From contig CALAVC010000085.1 in NCBI GenBank assembly GCA_937892095.1, positions 1 through 10,430 of the forward strand: 10,430 nt of DNA, read 5' to 3'. Below are positions 1 through 6,876 of this stretch, piece by piece. Position 1 is the first letter of the stretch, and the number at the start of each line of letters is the position of its first letter. The DNA is from an uncultured Bacteroidales bacterium (GTDB taxonomy: Bacteria; Bacteroidota; Bacteroidia; Bacteroidales; Marinilabiliaceae). The notes under the pieces were generated by a model, which did no database searches, was not told the origin of the DNA, and saw nothing but the letters and a program-made list of their open reading frames with translations. The translations under genes and the position numbers were made by a program.

Positions 1-17
1 CGACGCTCTTCCGATCT
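1..17. other. Residual Illumina sequencing adapter (artefact)
   Basis: Bases 1-17 read CGACGCTCTTCCGATCT, identical to the 3' end of the standard Illumina read-1 adapter as I know it. The match is exact and ends at the contig edge, where untrimmed adapter is expected. These bases are therefore not part of the genome. They keep the first reading frame open and would add six false residues (Arg-Arg-Ser-Ser-Asp-Leu) to any gene called from base 1. Genomic sequence starts at base 18. Confidence 0.96.
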
Positions 18-369
18 GTCTGTCCCGTCGTCGGTCTCCTCTTCGCAAGACCCCAATCTGCAAGGTGCTGTCGATGCTTTTGTCAACAACAACAAACAAC
101 TCATGGGCGATGCCGTCATCATGATGGCGCAGGCAGCCGACTCTCTCGCACACATCGGTCAAGACGCCTTGAACCTTGGTAAGACGCTCGCACAAAAATA
201 TGCCGACCGCATAGCTCAAAGTGTCGTTGGCTCCGATGTTAATAACACAAAAAACAAAGCTGTCGACGAAGCTAAAGTACAAGTCGACAATATATTTGCC
301 ATCATCGAAGAGGCTACTCGTCTCGCCAAACAAAAAGCAGACTCCGTACTAACCAAAGCTCGTAAGTAG
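18..369 (+). CDS. Unrecognised helical protein, 5'-truncated (C-terminal 116 residues)
   Basis: This reading frame is open from the contig edge and ends at TAG 367-369. The first complete native codon is at 19, so 116 native residues are visible and the N-terminus is missing. An ATG at 103 would give 88 residues. I do not prefer it, because the upstream codons have the same composition as the rest and lie in the same open frame. The visible part starts Ser/Val/Pro-rich, like a linker, and then becomes an Ala/Lys/Asp-rich, probably all-helical segment ending in Lys-Ala-Arg-Lys. There are no cysteines, membrane segments or catalytic motifs. I do not recognise the family. The next gene also encodes a helical, lysine-rich protein, so the two may work together, but no sequence repeat between them is obvious. 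Confidence 0.7.
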
Positions 370-412
370 ACCTCACATTACGCCCATACTACTCATCCAA
401 ACATATTACGCC

Positions 413-946
413 ATGAAAACAATCAAATTCTTTTTGGCAACCATTTGTTGCCTTACCCTCTTCTCCACGCAAAGTTTTGCACAGTCTAAAAGCGCAACCT
501 CTGTTCGCGAAAAAGCCATTGCTACCGCCGAAAAGTTCGAGGCTAAACTCGAGGCTGCAAAGCGTAAAGTTGCAAAAGCCGATTCTGCTTTTGCCGCTGC
601 CGACTCTCTAATCGAAATGACTAAGGCAGAAATAAAAGACCTCAAAAAACAAAAAGATGAGAAGCTCGCAGAGCTCAAAACGCAAAAGTCGGAACTAAAA
701 AGTTTTCTAAAGTCAAAAGAAGCCAGCGTTCGCAAAGAAGCCGAAAAAACACAGGCACAACTCGACAAAACCTTTGCCAACGACATGAAGGTCATCGACA
801 AGAAAATACAAGTGGCCGAAAAAAATCTTACCAAGTTCGAGGCTTTAAAAGACAAAACCAAAGACACTATGAAAGCCGTCAAAGAGCAACTAAAGTCTTC
901 GCAGAAAAACTACGATGACGCTGTTAGCAAACTTGACGAACAATAA
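413..946 (+). CDS. Exported coiled-coil protein of unknown function
   Basis: This 177-residue protein starts with a clear Sec signal peptide: Met-Lys, a hydrophobic core at about residues 5-20, and a likely signal peptidase I site after Ser-Phe-Ala near residue 23. There is no lipobox cysteine at that site, so it is probably a soluble periplasmic protein. Nearly all the rest is Lys/Glu/Ala/Leu-rich with heptad character, predicting one long coiled coil. Proline, glycine and tryptophan are almost absent. A Skp/OmpH-like or structural role is conceivable, but I see no specific family signature and do not assign one. The ATG at 413 is supported by the signal peptide that follows directly. The stop is three bases before bioD, so the two are probably co-transcribed. 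A 158-residue antisense frame over 406-882 is a shadow. Confidence 0.85.
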   Translation: MKTIKFFLATICCLTLFSTQSFAQSKSATSVREKAIATAEKFEAKLEAAKRKVAKADSAFAAADSLIEMTKAEIKDLKKQKDEKLAELKTQKSELKSFLKSKEASVRKEAEKTQAQLDKTFANDMKVIDKKIQVAEKNLTKFEALKDKTKDTMKAVKEQLKSSQKNYDDAVSKLDEQ

Positions 947-949
947 CCG

Positions 950-1609
950 ATGAGCAAAGCATACTTTATCAGTGGGGTAGATACCGATTGTGGCAAGACC
1001 TACGTCGCAGCTCGCCTTGCGGCACATCTCCGTGCCTCTGGACGTAATGTCATTACCCAAAAACCCGTGCAAACAGGTTGCACCACGGTGGCCGAAGATC
1101 TTGTCGAACATCGCAAAGTCATGGGATGTAACATGTTGCCCGAAGATCGCGAAAAACGCACGTGTACGTATCTGTTTCCCATTCCTGCTTCGCCACATCT
1201 CTCAGCTCGTCTTGCAGGGCAGTCTATCGACGTCAGTCAGATTAGCAAAGACACTCAGTACCTCTTGCAACGCTACGACATAGTCCTCGTTGAAGGTGCG
1301 GGTGGGCTCATGGTGCCTTTAACCGATGAACTACTCACCATTCAATACGTTGCTGCTCAAAAGTTGCCTCTCATTCTCGTGACAACTTCAAAGCTCGGCG
1401 GCATAAATCACGCAATCCTCAGTATGGAGGTCTGTCGTGTCTATGGCGTCGAACTTCATATTGTCGTCTACAATCGCTTCCCGTCAGACGATAAAGTCAT
1501 GGCCGACGATGCCTACGAAGTCATAAGTCAACACGCCAAACGTCTCTTTCCAAATGTGAATATTGTCGACTTTAAAAGTGCCGACAGTTTCTACAACACG
1601 AATATGTAG
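950..1609 (+). CDS. bioD: Dethiobiotin synthetase
   Basis: BioD catalyses ATP-dependent carboxylation and ring closure of 7,8-diaminopelargonate to dethiobiotin, the penultimate step of biotin synthesis, in the cytoplasm. The 219 residues match the usual family length. Visible signatures are the P-loop GVDTDCGKT (residues 9-17, Lys16), the substrate-binding segment KPVQTG (38-43), the Pro-Ala-Ser-Pro-His region (79-83), and the conserved VEGAGGLMVPL (114-124), whose Glu115 is the expected metal/substrate residue. It ends with a typical Thr-Ser-Lys-Leu-Gly-Gly-Ile-Asn-His segment. No other biotin gene (bioA, B, C, F, H) lies in the window, so the pathway's other members must be upstream of the truncated edge or elsewhere. 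The ATG at 950, three bases after the previous stop, begins directly with the expected N-terminal beta strand. Identification is firm. Confidence 0.96.
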   Translation: MSKAYFISGVDTDCGKTYVAARLAAHLRASGRNVITQKPVQTGCTTVAEDLVEHRKVMGCNMLPEDREKRTCTYLFPIPASPHLSARLAGQSIDVSQISKDTQYLLQRYDIVLVEGAGGLMVPLTDELLTIQYVAAQKLPLILVTTSKLGGINHAILSMEVCRVYGVELHIVVYNRFPSDDKVMADDAYEVISQHAKRLFPNVNIVDFKSADSFYNTNM

Positions 1610-1662
1610 GTCTGCACATCATCATAAAAAACTATAAATAAATCACCAACGTCAACCACCCA

Positions 1663-2793
1663 ATGCCTGCATTCTTGTTTATTCTGATAATAGTCGTCTT
1701 CTTACTTGCAAGTGGCTATATAGCTTCTAAAATCTGTCGTGTACTCAAACGTCGCCCCACGTGGGTACGACTATCCGTATGGGGCATTGTCTTGCTCTTA
1801 GACTTTGGTTTCTTTCTGACAAAAATATTCGATTTTCTTCCCATTGCCGTCCTCCGACCCTTATACATCGTCAGCACCATGTGGCTCGTCGTCGTGCTCT
1901 ATGGCTTCATATCTTTTCTCACGCTCGACATCGTACAACTCGTTGCTATGAACGCAGGAGCAAGTCGTCTCTATCATTCTCCCCGACAAGTCGCTATAGC
2001 CACTTTTATAACCACCATTCTTCTCATCTATGGCGTCTTCAACGCCAAGTCGCCCGATGTCGTAGAATACAACGTCAGCACCAATAAAATGCCTGTTGGC
2101 AACGACATACGTGTAGCCCTCGTAAGCGACTTACACATGGGATATGCAGTAACCGATGCCGATATAGTTAAGTTGGTCAATCTGACCAACGCTCTCAATC
2201 CTGACGTCATTTGCATTGCAGGAGATCTTATCGACGGCGACCTAAAACCTGTCATAACCGAAGACATCGGACGCAATCTTGAAAAATTTTCAGCTCCGCT
2301 TGGCGTCTACGCCATAATGGGCAACCATGAGTATCTCGACGATAACATTCGTGCCGAGCAATATATCCGCACCCTCAAGGGTGTCAATCTCTTGCGCGAC
2401 TCTGTTGCCTTTGCTGGCAGCAATATAGCCATTGTCGGACGAGACGACATCTCCTATCGTCGTGCCTACTCTGCCGAACGTAAAACTCTTAAAGAACTCT
2501 TGTCATCCCATTCAGACGACATGTTAACCATAGTCCTTGACCATCAGCCCATAGCCTTCCGCGAAGCTGAAGAACAGGGTGTCGACTTCAACCTTTCTGG
2601 GCATACACATGCCGGTCAAGTTTGGCCCATGCGTTTCTTCACAAGCCGCTTGTTTGAACTCGATTATGGTTGTGCCAGCACAGGCAATACAACGGCCGTT
2701 GTAACATCTGGCTTTGGTACGTGGGGACCACGTGTCCGTATCGGTAGCCAAGCCGAAGTTGTCCTCCTCAACATCAAAGGAACACACAAGTGA
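1663..2793 (+). CDS. Membrane-anchored calcineurin-like metallophosphoesterase
   Basis: This 376-residue protein has an N-terminal membrane part with four helices (about 3-21, 37-53, 67-88 and 110-126) and a C-terminal calcineurin-like phosphoesterase domain. All five metal-binding blocks are visible: SDLH (Asp156, His158), GD (187-188), GNHE (220-223), DHQP (293-296) and GHTHAGQ (313-319). The two-metal site therefore looks intact and active. The pattern fits the YkuE-like membrane phosphoesterases. Some relatives act on lipid phosphates or on UDP-diacylglucosamine, but the substrate here cannot be read from sequence. The start lies 53 bases after bioD, the largest gap in the window and a possible transcription unit boundary, though I see no clear Bacteroidetes-type -7 element. 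The stop overlaps the recR start as TGATG, suggesting translational coupling. Confidence 0.92.
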   Translation: MPAFLFILIIVVFLLASGYIASKICRVLKRRPTWVRLSVWGIVLLLDFGFFLTKIFDFLPIAVLRPLYIVSTMWLVVVLYGFISFLTLDIVQLVAMNAGASRLYHSPRQVAIATFITTILLIYGVFNAKSPDVVEYNVSTNKMPVGNDIRVALVSDLHMGYAVTDADIVKLVNLTNALNPDVICIAGDLIDGDLKPVITEDIGRNLEKFSAPLGVYAIMGNHEYLDDNIRAEQYIRTLKGVNLLRDSVAFAGSNIAIVGRDDISYRRAYSAERKTLKELLSSHSDDMLTIVLDHQPIAFREAEEQGVDFNLSGHTHAGQVWPMRFFTSRLFELDYGCASTGNTTAVVTSGFGTWGPRVRIGSQAEVVLLNIKGTHK

Positions 2794-3413
2794 TGCCATC
2801 AGCCTATTCCTCTCAGTTGCTCGACAATGCAGTGGGGCAGTTCGCACGTTTGCCAGGCATTGGGCGCAAGACTGCTCTGCGTCTCGTCTTGCACATCTTG
2901 CGACAAGACCCTGCCGAAGTCCGAATGTTTACCGATGCCATCTCGACACTTCGTTCCGACATTCGCTACTGTCGTTGTTGCCACAACCTATCCGACACCG
3001 ACCTTTGTGAAATATGTGCCAATCCACGACGCGATGCACGTACTCTGTGTGTAGTCGAAAGCGTCCGCGACGTTATGGCAATCGAAGCCACTCACCAATA
3101 CAATGGTGTCTATCACGTCCTCGGTGGTGTAATTTCACCCATGGACGGCATCGGTCCCGACGACCTAAATATCGACTCTCTCGAATCTCGCATTTCGGCT
3201 GGTAATGCCGACGAAGTTATCCTTGCCCTCAGCACAACGCTCGAGGGCGATACAACAAACTACTACATATATCGCAGACTTGCTCCCTACAACGTCAAGA
3301 TAACCACCATTGCGCGTGGCGTAGCTGTGGGCGACGAACTCGAGTATGCCGACGAAGTAACTCTCGGACGCTCCATAATGAACCGCGTCCCATTCAATGG
3401 TACCAATACGTAA
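2793..3413 (+). CDS. recR: Recombination mediator protein RecR
   Basis: RecR works with RecO (and RecF) to load RecA onto single-stranded DNA during gap repair. The 206 residues fit the family. In order there is a helix-hairpin-helix LPGIGRKTALRL (20-31), a four-cysteine zinc finger (Cys60-x2-Cys63-x8-Cys72-x2-Cys75), a Toprim domain beginning at LCVVES, the conserved HVLGG and SPMDGIGP segments, and a C-terminal motif with ARGVAVGDELEYAD. I chose the ATG at 2793, which overlaps the preceding TGA by one base. A GTG at 2790 would add one residue and is less likely. Nothing is missing. The dnaX/ybaB neighbours often found with recR in other phyla are absent here. Confidence 0.97.
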   Translation: MPSAYSSQLLDNAVGQFARLPGIGRKTALRLVLHILRQDPAEVRMFTDAISTLRSDIRYCRCCHNLSDTDLCEICANPRRDARTLCVVESVRDVMAIEATHQYNGVYHVLGGVISPMDGIGPDDLNIDSLESRISAGNADEVILALSTTLEGDTTNYYIYRRLAPYNVKITTIARGVAVGDELEYADEVTLGRSIMNRVPFNGTNT

Positions 3414-3425
3414 AATCAAAAATAC

Positions 3426-3839
3426 ATGGAAGATTTTCTACTTCGACTAAAAAAAGTTTTTCGAGGGACTGTTATCCCAGCAGTCTGCTCGTCGCTCATA
3501 TTCATTGGCTCTGTCTACGACCACAAACCCTTTGTCGATGATTCCATGGGTGCCAAGATTACCATCGCTCTTCTCGCTCTTGCCATGCTTGTCTTTGCCG
3601 CCACGTCAATCTATTTTCGCCACGCCTCAAATGGCATGACAGAAGAGGCTGATGATGACAAGAAAAACAAATATTTCTCGGCCTACCGCATCCGTATCTG
3701 TGGGCTCTCTCTAATGATGTTTCTCAGTTCGGTAGTCTACATGCTAACCCATGGCACGCAAGGTCTTTACCTCGCCGCCATCTTCTTACTCATAACGCTT
3801 CTTTCCTACCCAACCAAAACATTTGTTTTCGGTCGATAA
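3426..3839 (+). CDS. Four-helix integral membrane protein of unknown function
   Basis: This 137-residue protein has four predicted membrane helices at about 13-28, 43-63, 91-108 and 113-131. Helices 2 and 3 are joined by a very polar loop containing Glu-Glu-Ala-Asp-Asp-Asp-Lys-Lys-Asn-Lys. A basic N-terminal segment (Arg-Leu-Lys-Lys-Val-Phe-Arg) precedes the first helix, suggesting a cytoplasmic N-terminus. I see no catalytic motif and do not recognise a named family. It starts 12 bases after recR and ends three bases before the HAD gene, so it is probably in the same transcript. The ATG at 3426 follows an A-rich stretch and no better start is available. A small membrane protein beside recR may be conserved in Bacteroidales; that is recollection only. 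Confidence 0.85.
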   Translation: MEDFLLRLKKVFRGTVIPAVCSSLIFIGSVYDHKPFVDDSMGAKITIALLALAMLVFAATSIYFRHASNGMTEEADDDKKNKYFSAYRIRICGLSLMMFLSSVVYMLTHGTQGLYLAAIFLLITLLSYPTKTFVFGR

Positions 3840-3842
3840 ACT

Positions 3843-4280
3843 ATGACTCAACCTCTCGAAACCCGTAAGATAGCTGTCGATTTCGACGGGACAATTGTCG
3901 AAGATGCCTATCCTGCCATAGGGCGTGAACGTCCTTTTGCCTTGCGCACCCTTCGTGCCTTGCAAGAGAAAGGCTTCGTACTCGTCTTGTGGACATGTCG
4001 TACAGGCACTGAGTTGCAAGAGGCAATCGACTTCTGTCAAAAGGGTGGGGTAACCTTCTATGGCATCAACGAAAATTTTGCTGGCGAACCCGATGGTGGC
4101 GCACGCAAAATCGATGCCGACATATATATAGACGATCGCAATTTTGGCGGACTACCTTCTTGGGGCGAAATATACCACAAGCTATGTGGCGAAGATGTCA
4201 ACGTCAACCGTCAAGACAACTCTTCCCGCTCCAACACGAGTTCGCTAAGTAAAATCCGACGTGCTCTACTCGGCAAATGA
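3843..4280 (+). CDS. HAD-like hydrolase, BT_0820 type
   Basis: This 145-residue protein is a small HAD-fold enzyme. Motif I is DFDGT with nucleophile Asp13 and acid/base Asp15. The motif II threonine is Thr51 in LWTCRTG, the motif III lysine is Lys89 in GARKIDAD, and the motif IV acids are Asp97-Asp98 in YIDDRN. All catalytic residues are present, so a magnesium-dependent phosphohydrolase is expected. There is no room for a large cap domain, which suits a small or macromolecular phosphate substrate. It strongly resembles the Bacteroides thetaiotaomicron BT_0820 family, whose structure is known but whose substrate, as far as I know, is not. A polar Ser/Asn-rich tail (about 119-136) ends in the basic, partly hydrophobic Lys-Ile-Arg-Arg-Ala-Leu-Leu. 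It overlaps the glycosyltransferase by four bases (ATGA), hinting at coordinated expression. Confidence 0.9.
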   Translation: MTQPLETRKIAVDFDGTIVEDAYPAIGRERPFALRTLRALQEKGFVLVLWTCRTGTELQEAIDFCQKGGVTFYGINENFAGEPDGGARKIDADIYIDDRNFGGLPSWGEIYHKLCGEDVNVNRQDNSSRSNTSSLSKIRRALLGK

Positions 4281-5437
4281 CAAACCCTAACATATCTCGC
4301 CCCGATTTTAGTGTCGTCGTTGTCAGCTACAACGGTGCCGACTTGCTGATGCTAATGCTTTCGTCGGTCAAGCGTGCTCTCGTTGGTCTGTCTGCCGAGG
4401 TCTTTGTGGTCGACAACAACTCAGCCGAAGATGTTTGCCACCAAGTCGCCACGCAACACCCCGAGGTTCACCTCATTGCGCAATCCGGAAACAAAGGTTT
4501 CGGCACAGCCAACAATATTGCTCTTCGTCTTGCAAGTGGACGCTATGTCGTCATTCTCAACCCCGACACAATCGTCCCCCACACATTCTTCCATCAGCTG
4601 AAAGAAATTATGTCTGCAAGTGCAGGCTCAGGTGCAATAGGCGTTCGCATGGTTAATGGCAACGGACTCTATCTTCCCGAGTCGAAAAGAGGCTACACAA
4701 CCGTCCGTACATCTTTCTTCAAGTTGTCGGGACTATGGCATCTATCTCCTCGCTCGCCAATCCTCAATGCCTACTATATTGGCAATGAGGCTGAAACGTC
4801 TGTCTGCACCGCTCCCATACTCTCAGGTGCTTGCATGGTCTTTACTCACGAACTAATGGACCGTGTCGGCATGTTCGACGAAGCCTACTTCATGTATTGT
4901 GAAGACAACGACCTAAGTTGGCGAATGCATAACGCAACTTCTGGCAACGTATATCGTGGCGACGTATCGCTTATACATTTCAAGGGGCAGAGCACTCCAC
5001 GACAAAAACATATCATAGACCATTTCTACAAGTCTATGATATATTTTGCCCGAAAATTTGAATATGCTCACCACAATGTTTTCGGCAGAGCACTCATTTG
5101 GACTGGCATAAAAACAGCACATTTCTTTGCACTTGTCAAGTGTTATGTCCTCCGAACACTCGAACGTCGTGCACAATTTTATCGTCCCAATCATATTTTC
5201 CTTGTCAGTAATGTCGAGCGCCATGTCTCTAATTATCAAACTGTAAATGCGTCAGATTTATCTTCGCTCGAAATCTCAAAGTCCGATGCTGTTGTCTTCG
5301 ACATCGATGCCGACTTAAATGTAGCCATCGAATATATGCGTTCGCACCCTCGTGAGACAACCTATGGCTTCTTCAACCCAGACAACAACAACACTATTGT
5401 TTTCTACAACAATAGATGCTACAACATCAATCAATGA
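4277..5437 (+). CDS. Family 2 glycosyltransferase, rhamnosyltransferase-like, with C-terminal extension
   Basis: This 386-residue protein has a GT-A fold glycosyltransferase domain over about residues 10-250. Signatures are VVVVSYNG (13-20), VVDNNS (44-49), GNKGFG (71-76), the DXD-type metal and nucleotide-sugar motif NPDT (95-98), the acceptor-site segment LSGACMVF, and the probable catalytic base in CEDNDLSWRM (Glu209-Asp210). The pattern matches the WcaA/WbbL-like branch that adds sugars, often rhamnose, to lipid-linked glycans at the cytoplasmic face of the membrane. No membrane helix is certain, though a hydrophobic stretch lies just after the domain (about 275-295). The last 100 or so residues form an unrecognised domain containing a VVFDIDAD strand. 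The gene overlaps both neighbours by ATGA. The donor sugar and the glycan cannot be told from sequence. Confidence 0.92.
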   Translation: MTNPNISRPDFSVVVVSYNGADLLMLMLSSVKRALVGLSAEVFVVDNNSAEDVCHQVATQHPEVHLIAQSGNKGFGTANNIALRLASGRYVVILNPDTIVPHTFFHQLKEIMSASAGSGAIGVRMVNGNGLYLPESKRGYTTVRTSFFKLSGLWHLSPRSPILNAYYIGNEAETSVCTAPILSGACMVFTHELMDRVGMFDEAYFMYCEDNDLSWRMHNATSGNVYRGDVSLIHFKGQSTPRQKHIIDHFYKSMIYFARKFEYAHHNVFGRALIWTGIKTAHFFALVKCYVLRTLERRAQFYRPNHIFLVSNVERHVSNYQTVNASDLSSLEISKSDAVVFDIDADLNVAIEYMRSHPRETTYGFFNPDNNNTIVFYNNRCYNINQ

Positions 5438-6876
5438 AAAATTTCATTCTTTCTTTCCTCTGCCTATTTATATTCCCACATGTCATAGGTGCTCAGCAAG
5501 TTGTTTTTGCCGATGATGCTTCGCAAACAGCATTTGCCGACATCTACGCCATCGACAACGAATCTTTTGCTCGTCACATATCCTCTGTAACTGACCGAGC
5601 TAAGGCTTCGTTCTTGCGCGAATATATGGCCCTTATGAACTACACCGCTGCCAACACGCAAGCCAACTACGATGCCTATATCGCTGCTTCCGATTGTGCT
5701 TTCGATGATGTTGCCAAATCTGCCTACGCCGAAAATCTCACTTGTCAACTTCACATACATAAATGTATGGTCTACATGTATAGTGGTAGTATGGTAAGTG
5801 GTGGGCTCCAGTTCTGGAAGTCGTACAGAGCCTTCAAGCAGGCCGAGCAAAAATATCCCAACTACACTGGTCAACTCTCTTTTCGTGGCATATACAACAT
5901 ACTCTTTTCGCAAATCCCCGAAAAGTGGAAAACCCTCAAAGGTCTCCTCGGTTTGCCCGATGGCAATCTGGAACTCGGTTTTAAGCAAGTCGAACAATAT
6001 CGTAAGGCTGTCGCTACACTGCGTGGCGTCGGTGACGAAGCTCTCGTATTCTCCTTTGTTAATATGTTTTTTAGTCACGACCAAAATCTGACTTCAGAAC
6101 TAACCAAACTCATAAAGCAAAACCCAACTGCCGTCGTGCGCTATGCCTATGTCCTTAGCTGTGGTCAGCGGCAGATGGGCTCCGAAGCCGAGGCCACCCT
6201 ACAAGCCACCGATACCAAGACTTTCGACAGATTCCCACTCCTCTATCATCAGCGAGCCAAATATGCCCTCCGACGTGTCGACACTAAAAACGTTATTCAC
6301 TGGTCGCATAAATTTTTAGACACCTATCGCGGTGTCTCCAACAAAAATAATGCATATTTGCAAATGGCTTATGCCTATCTGTTTATGGATAACAAAGCCA
6401 TGGCTAAGCAAATGGTCGACAAGTGTCTTGCCGTGAAAAGTGATTTTGACATCGACCGCCGTAGCCACGAAGAGGCCGAACGTCTCATGAAGTCCGACAC
6501 TACTATGCTTCGCGCACGTTTCCTCTTTGAATATGGCAACTTTGCAGAGTCGCTCCGCACACTCGAACGCCACACACCGTCAAAAGACGATGTCGTGGAG
6601 CATACCTTTCGCAGAGCTCGGGCCAACGAAAAGCTTGGCAATAAAGCCGTTGCCATCAAACAATATGACAACGTAATTGCCCTTTCGCAAAACGATACAA
6701 GATATTTCGGACCATATTCTTGTGTCTACGTTGCCGATCTCTACCTTTCATCGGGCGATAAGACACGCGCTCTGCATTATGTCGATATGGCCAAGAAACT
6801 CAACAACGGCGAATATCAAAAAGAACTCGACCAACGCATCGAACTGACACGACGTGCCATAAATGGTAAGAAATGA
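5434..6876 (+). CDS. Exported tetratricopeptide-repeat protein
   Basis: The preferred start is the ATG at 5434, which overlaps the glycosyltransferase stop as ATGA and leads straight into a signal peptide (Met-Lys-Asn, hydrophobic core, likely cleavage after Val-Ile-Gly-Ala near residue 19). An in-frame ATG at 5416 would put a polar stretch before the signal and is less likely. The 480-residue product is mostly helical. The second half shows TPR-like units, with segments such as AYLQMAYAYLFMDNKAMAKQ, RARFLFEYGNFAESLRTLE and RARANEKLGNKAVAIKQYD, each with the Ala/Gly/Tyr spacing of TPR helix pairs. The first half has a GIYNILFSQIPEKW segment that recalls Bacteroidetes TPR proteins of the DUF3808-like type. 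A scaffold role in the periplasm or envelope is inferred; there are no catalytic residues. It is coupled to rnpA downstream. Confidence 0.88.
   Translation: MKNFILSFLCLFIFPHVIGAQQVVFADDASQTAFADIYAIDNESFARHISSVTDRAKASFLREYMALMNYTAANTQANYDAYIAASDCAFDDVAKSAYAENLTCQLHIHKCMVYMYSGSMVSGGLQFWKSYRAFKQAEQKYPNYTGQLSFRGIYNILFSQIPEKWKTLKGLLGLPDGNLELGFKQVEQYRKAVATLRGVGDEALVFSFVNMFFSHDQNLTSELTKLIKQNPTAVVRYAYVLSCGQRQMGSEAEATLQATDTKTFDRFPLLYHQRAKYALRRVDTKNVIHWSHKFLDTYRGVSNKNNAYLQMAYAYLFMDNKAMAKQMVDKCLAVKSDFDIDRRSHEEAERLMKSDTTMLRARFLFEYGNFAESLRTLERHTPSKDDVVEHTFRRARANEKLGNKAVAIKQYDNVIALSQNDTRYFGPYSCVYVADLYLSSGDKTRALHYVDMAKKLNNGEYQKELDQRIELTRRAINGKK

Noticed and set aside
406..882. A 158-residue minus-strand open frame
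   Set aside because: It is exactly antisense to the exported coiled-coil gene, which has a convincing signal peptide and composition. The antisense product is Ser/Phe/Ala-rich with no family resemblance, as expected for the reverse of Lys/Glu-rich codons.
1610..1662. A promoter between bioD and the phosphoesterase gene
   Set aside because: This is the largest gap between genes, and it is A-rich, but I find no TAnnTTTG-type -7 element with a matching -33 element, so I do not annotate a promoter.
5416..5433. A six-residue upstream extension of the TPR protein
   Set aside because: The upstream ATG would place polar residues before the signal peptide. The ATG at 5434 gives a normal signal peptide and the same ATGA overlap seen at other junctions in this run.
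5464..6084. A 206-residue minus-strand open frame
   Set aside because: It lies wholly inside the TPR gene. The genome's codon preference leaves few sense codons that read as stops in reverse, so long antisense frames are common here. The product resembles nothing.
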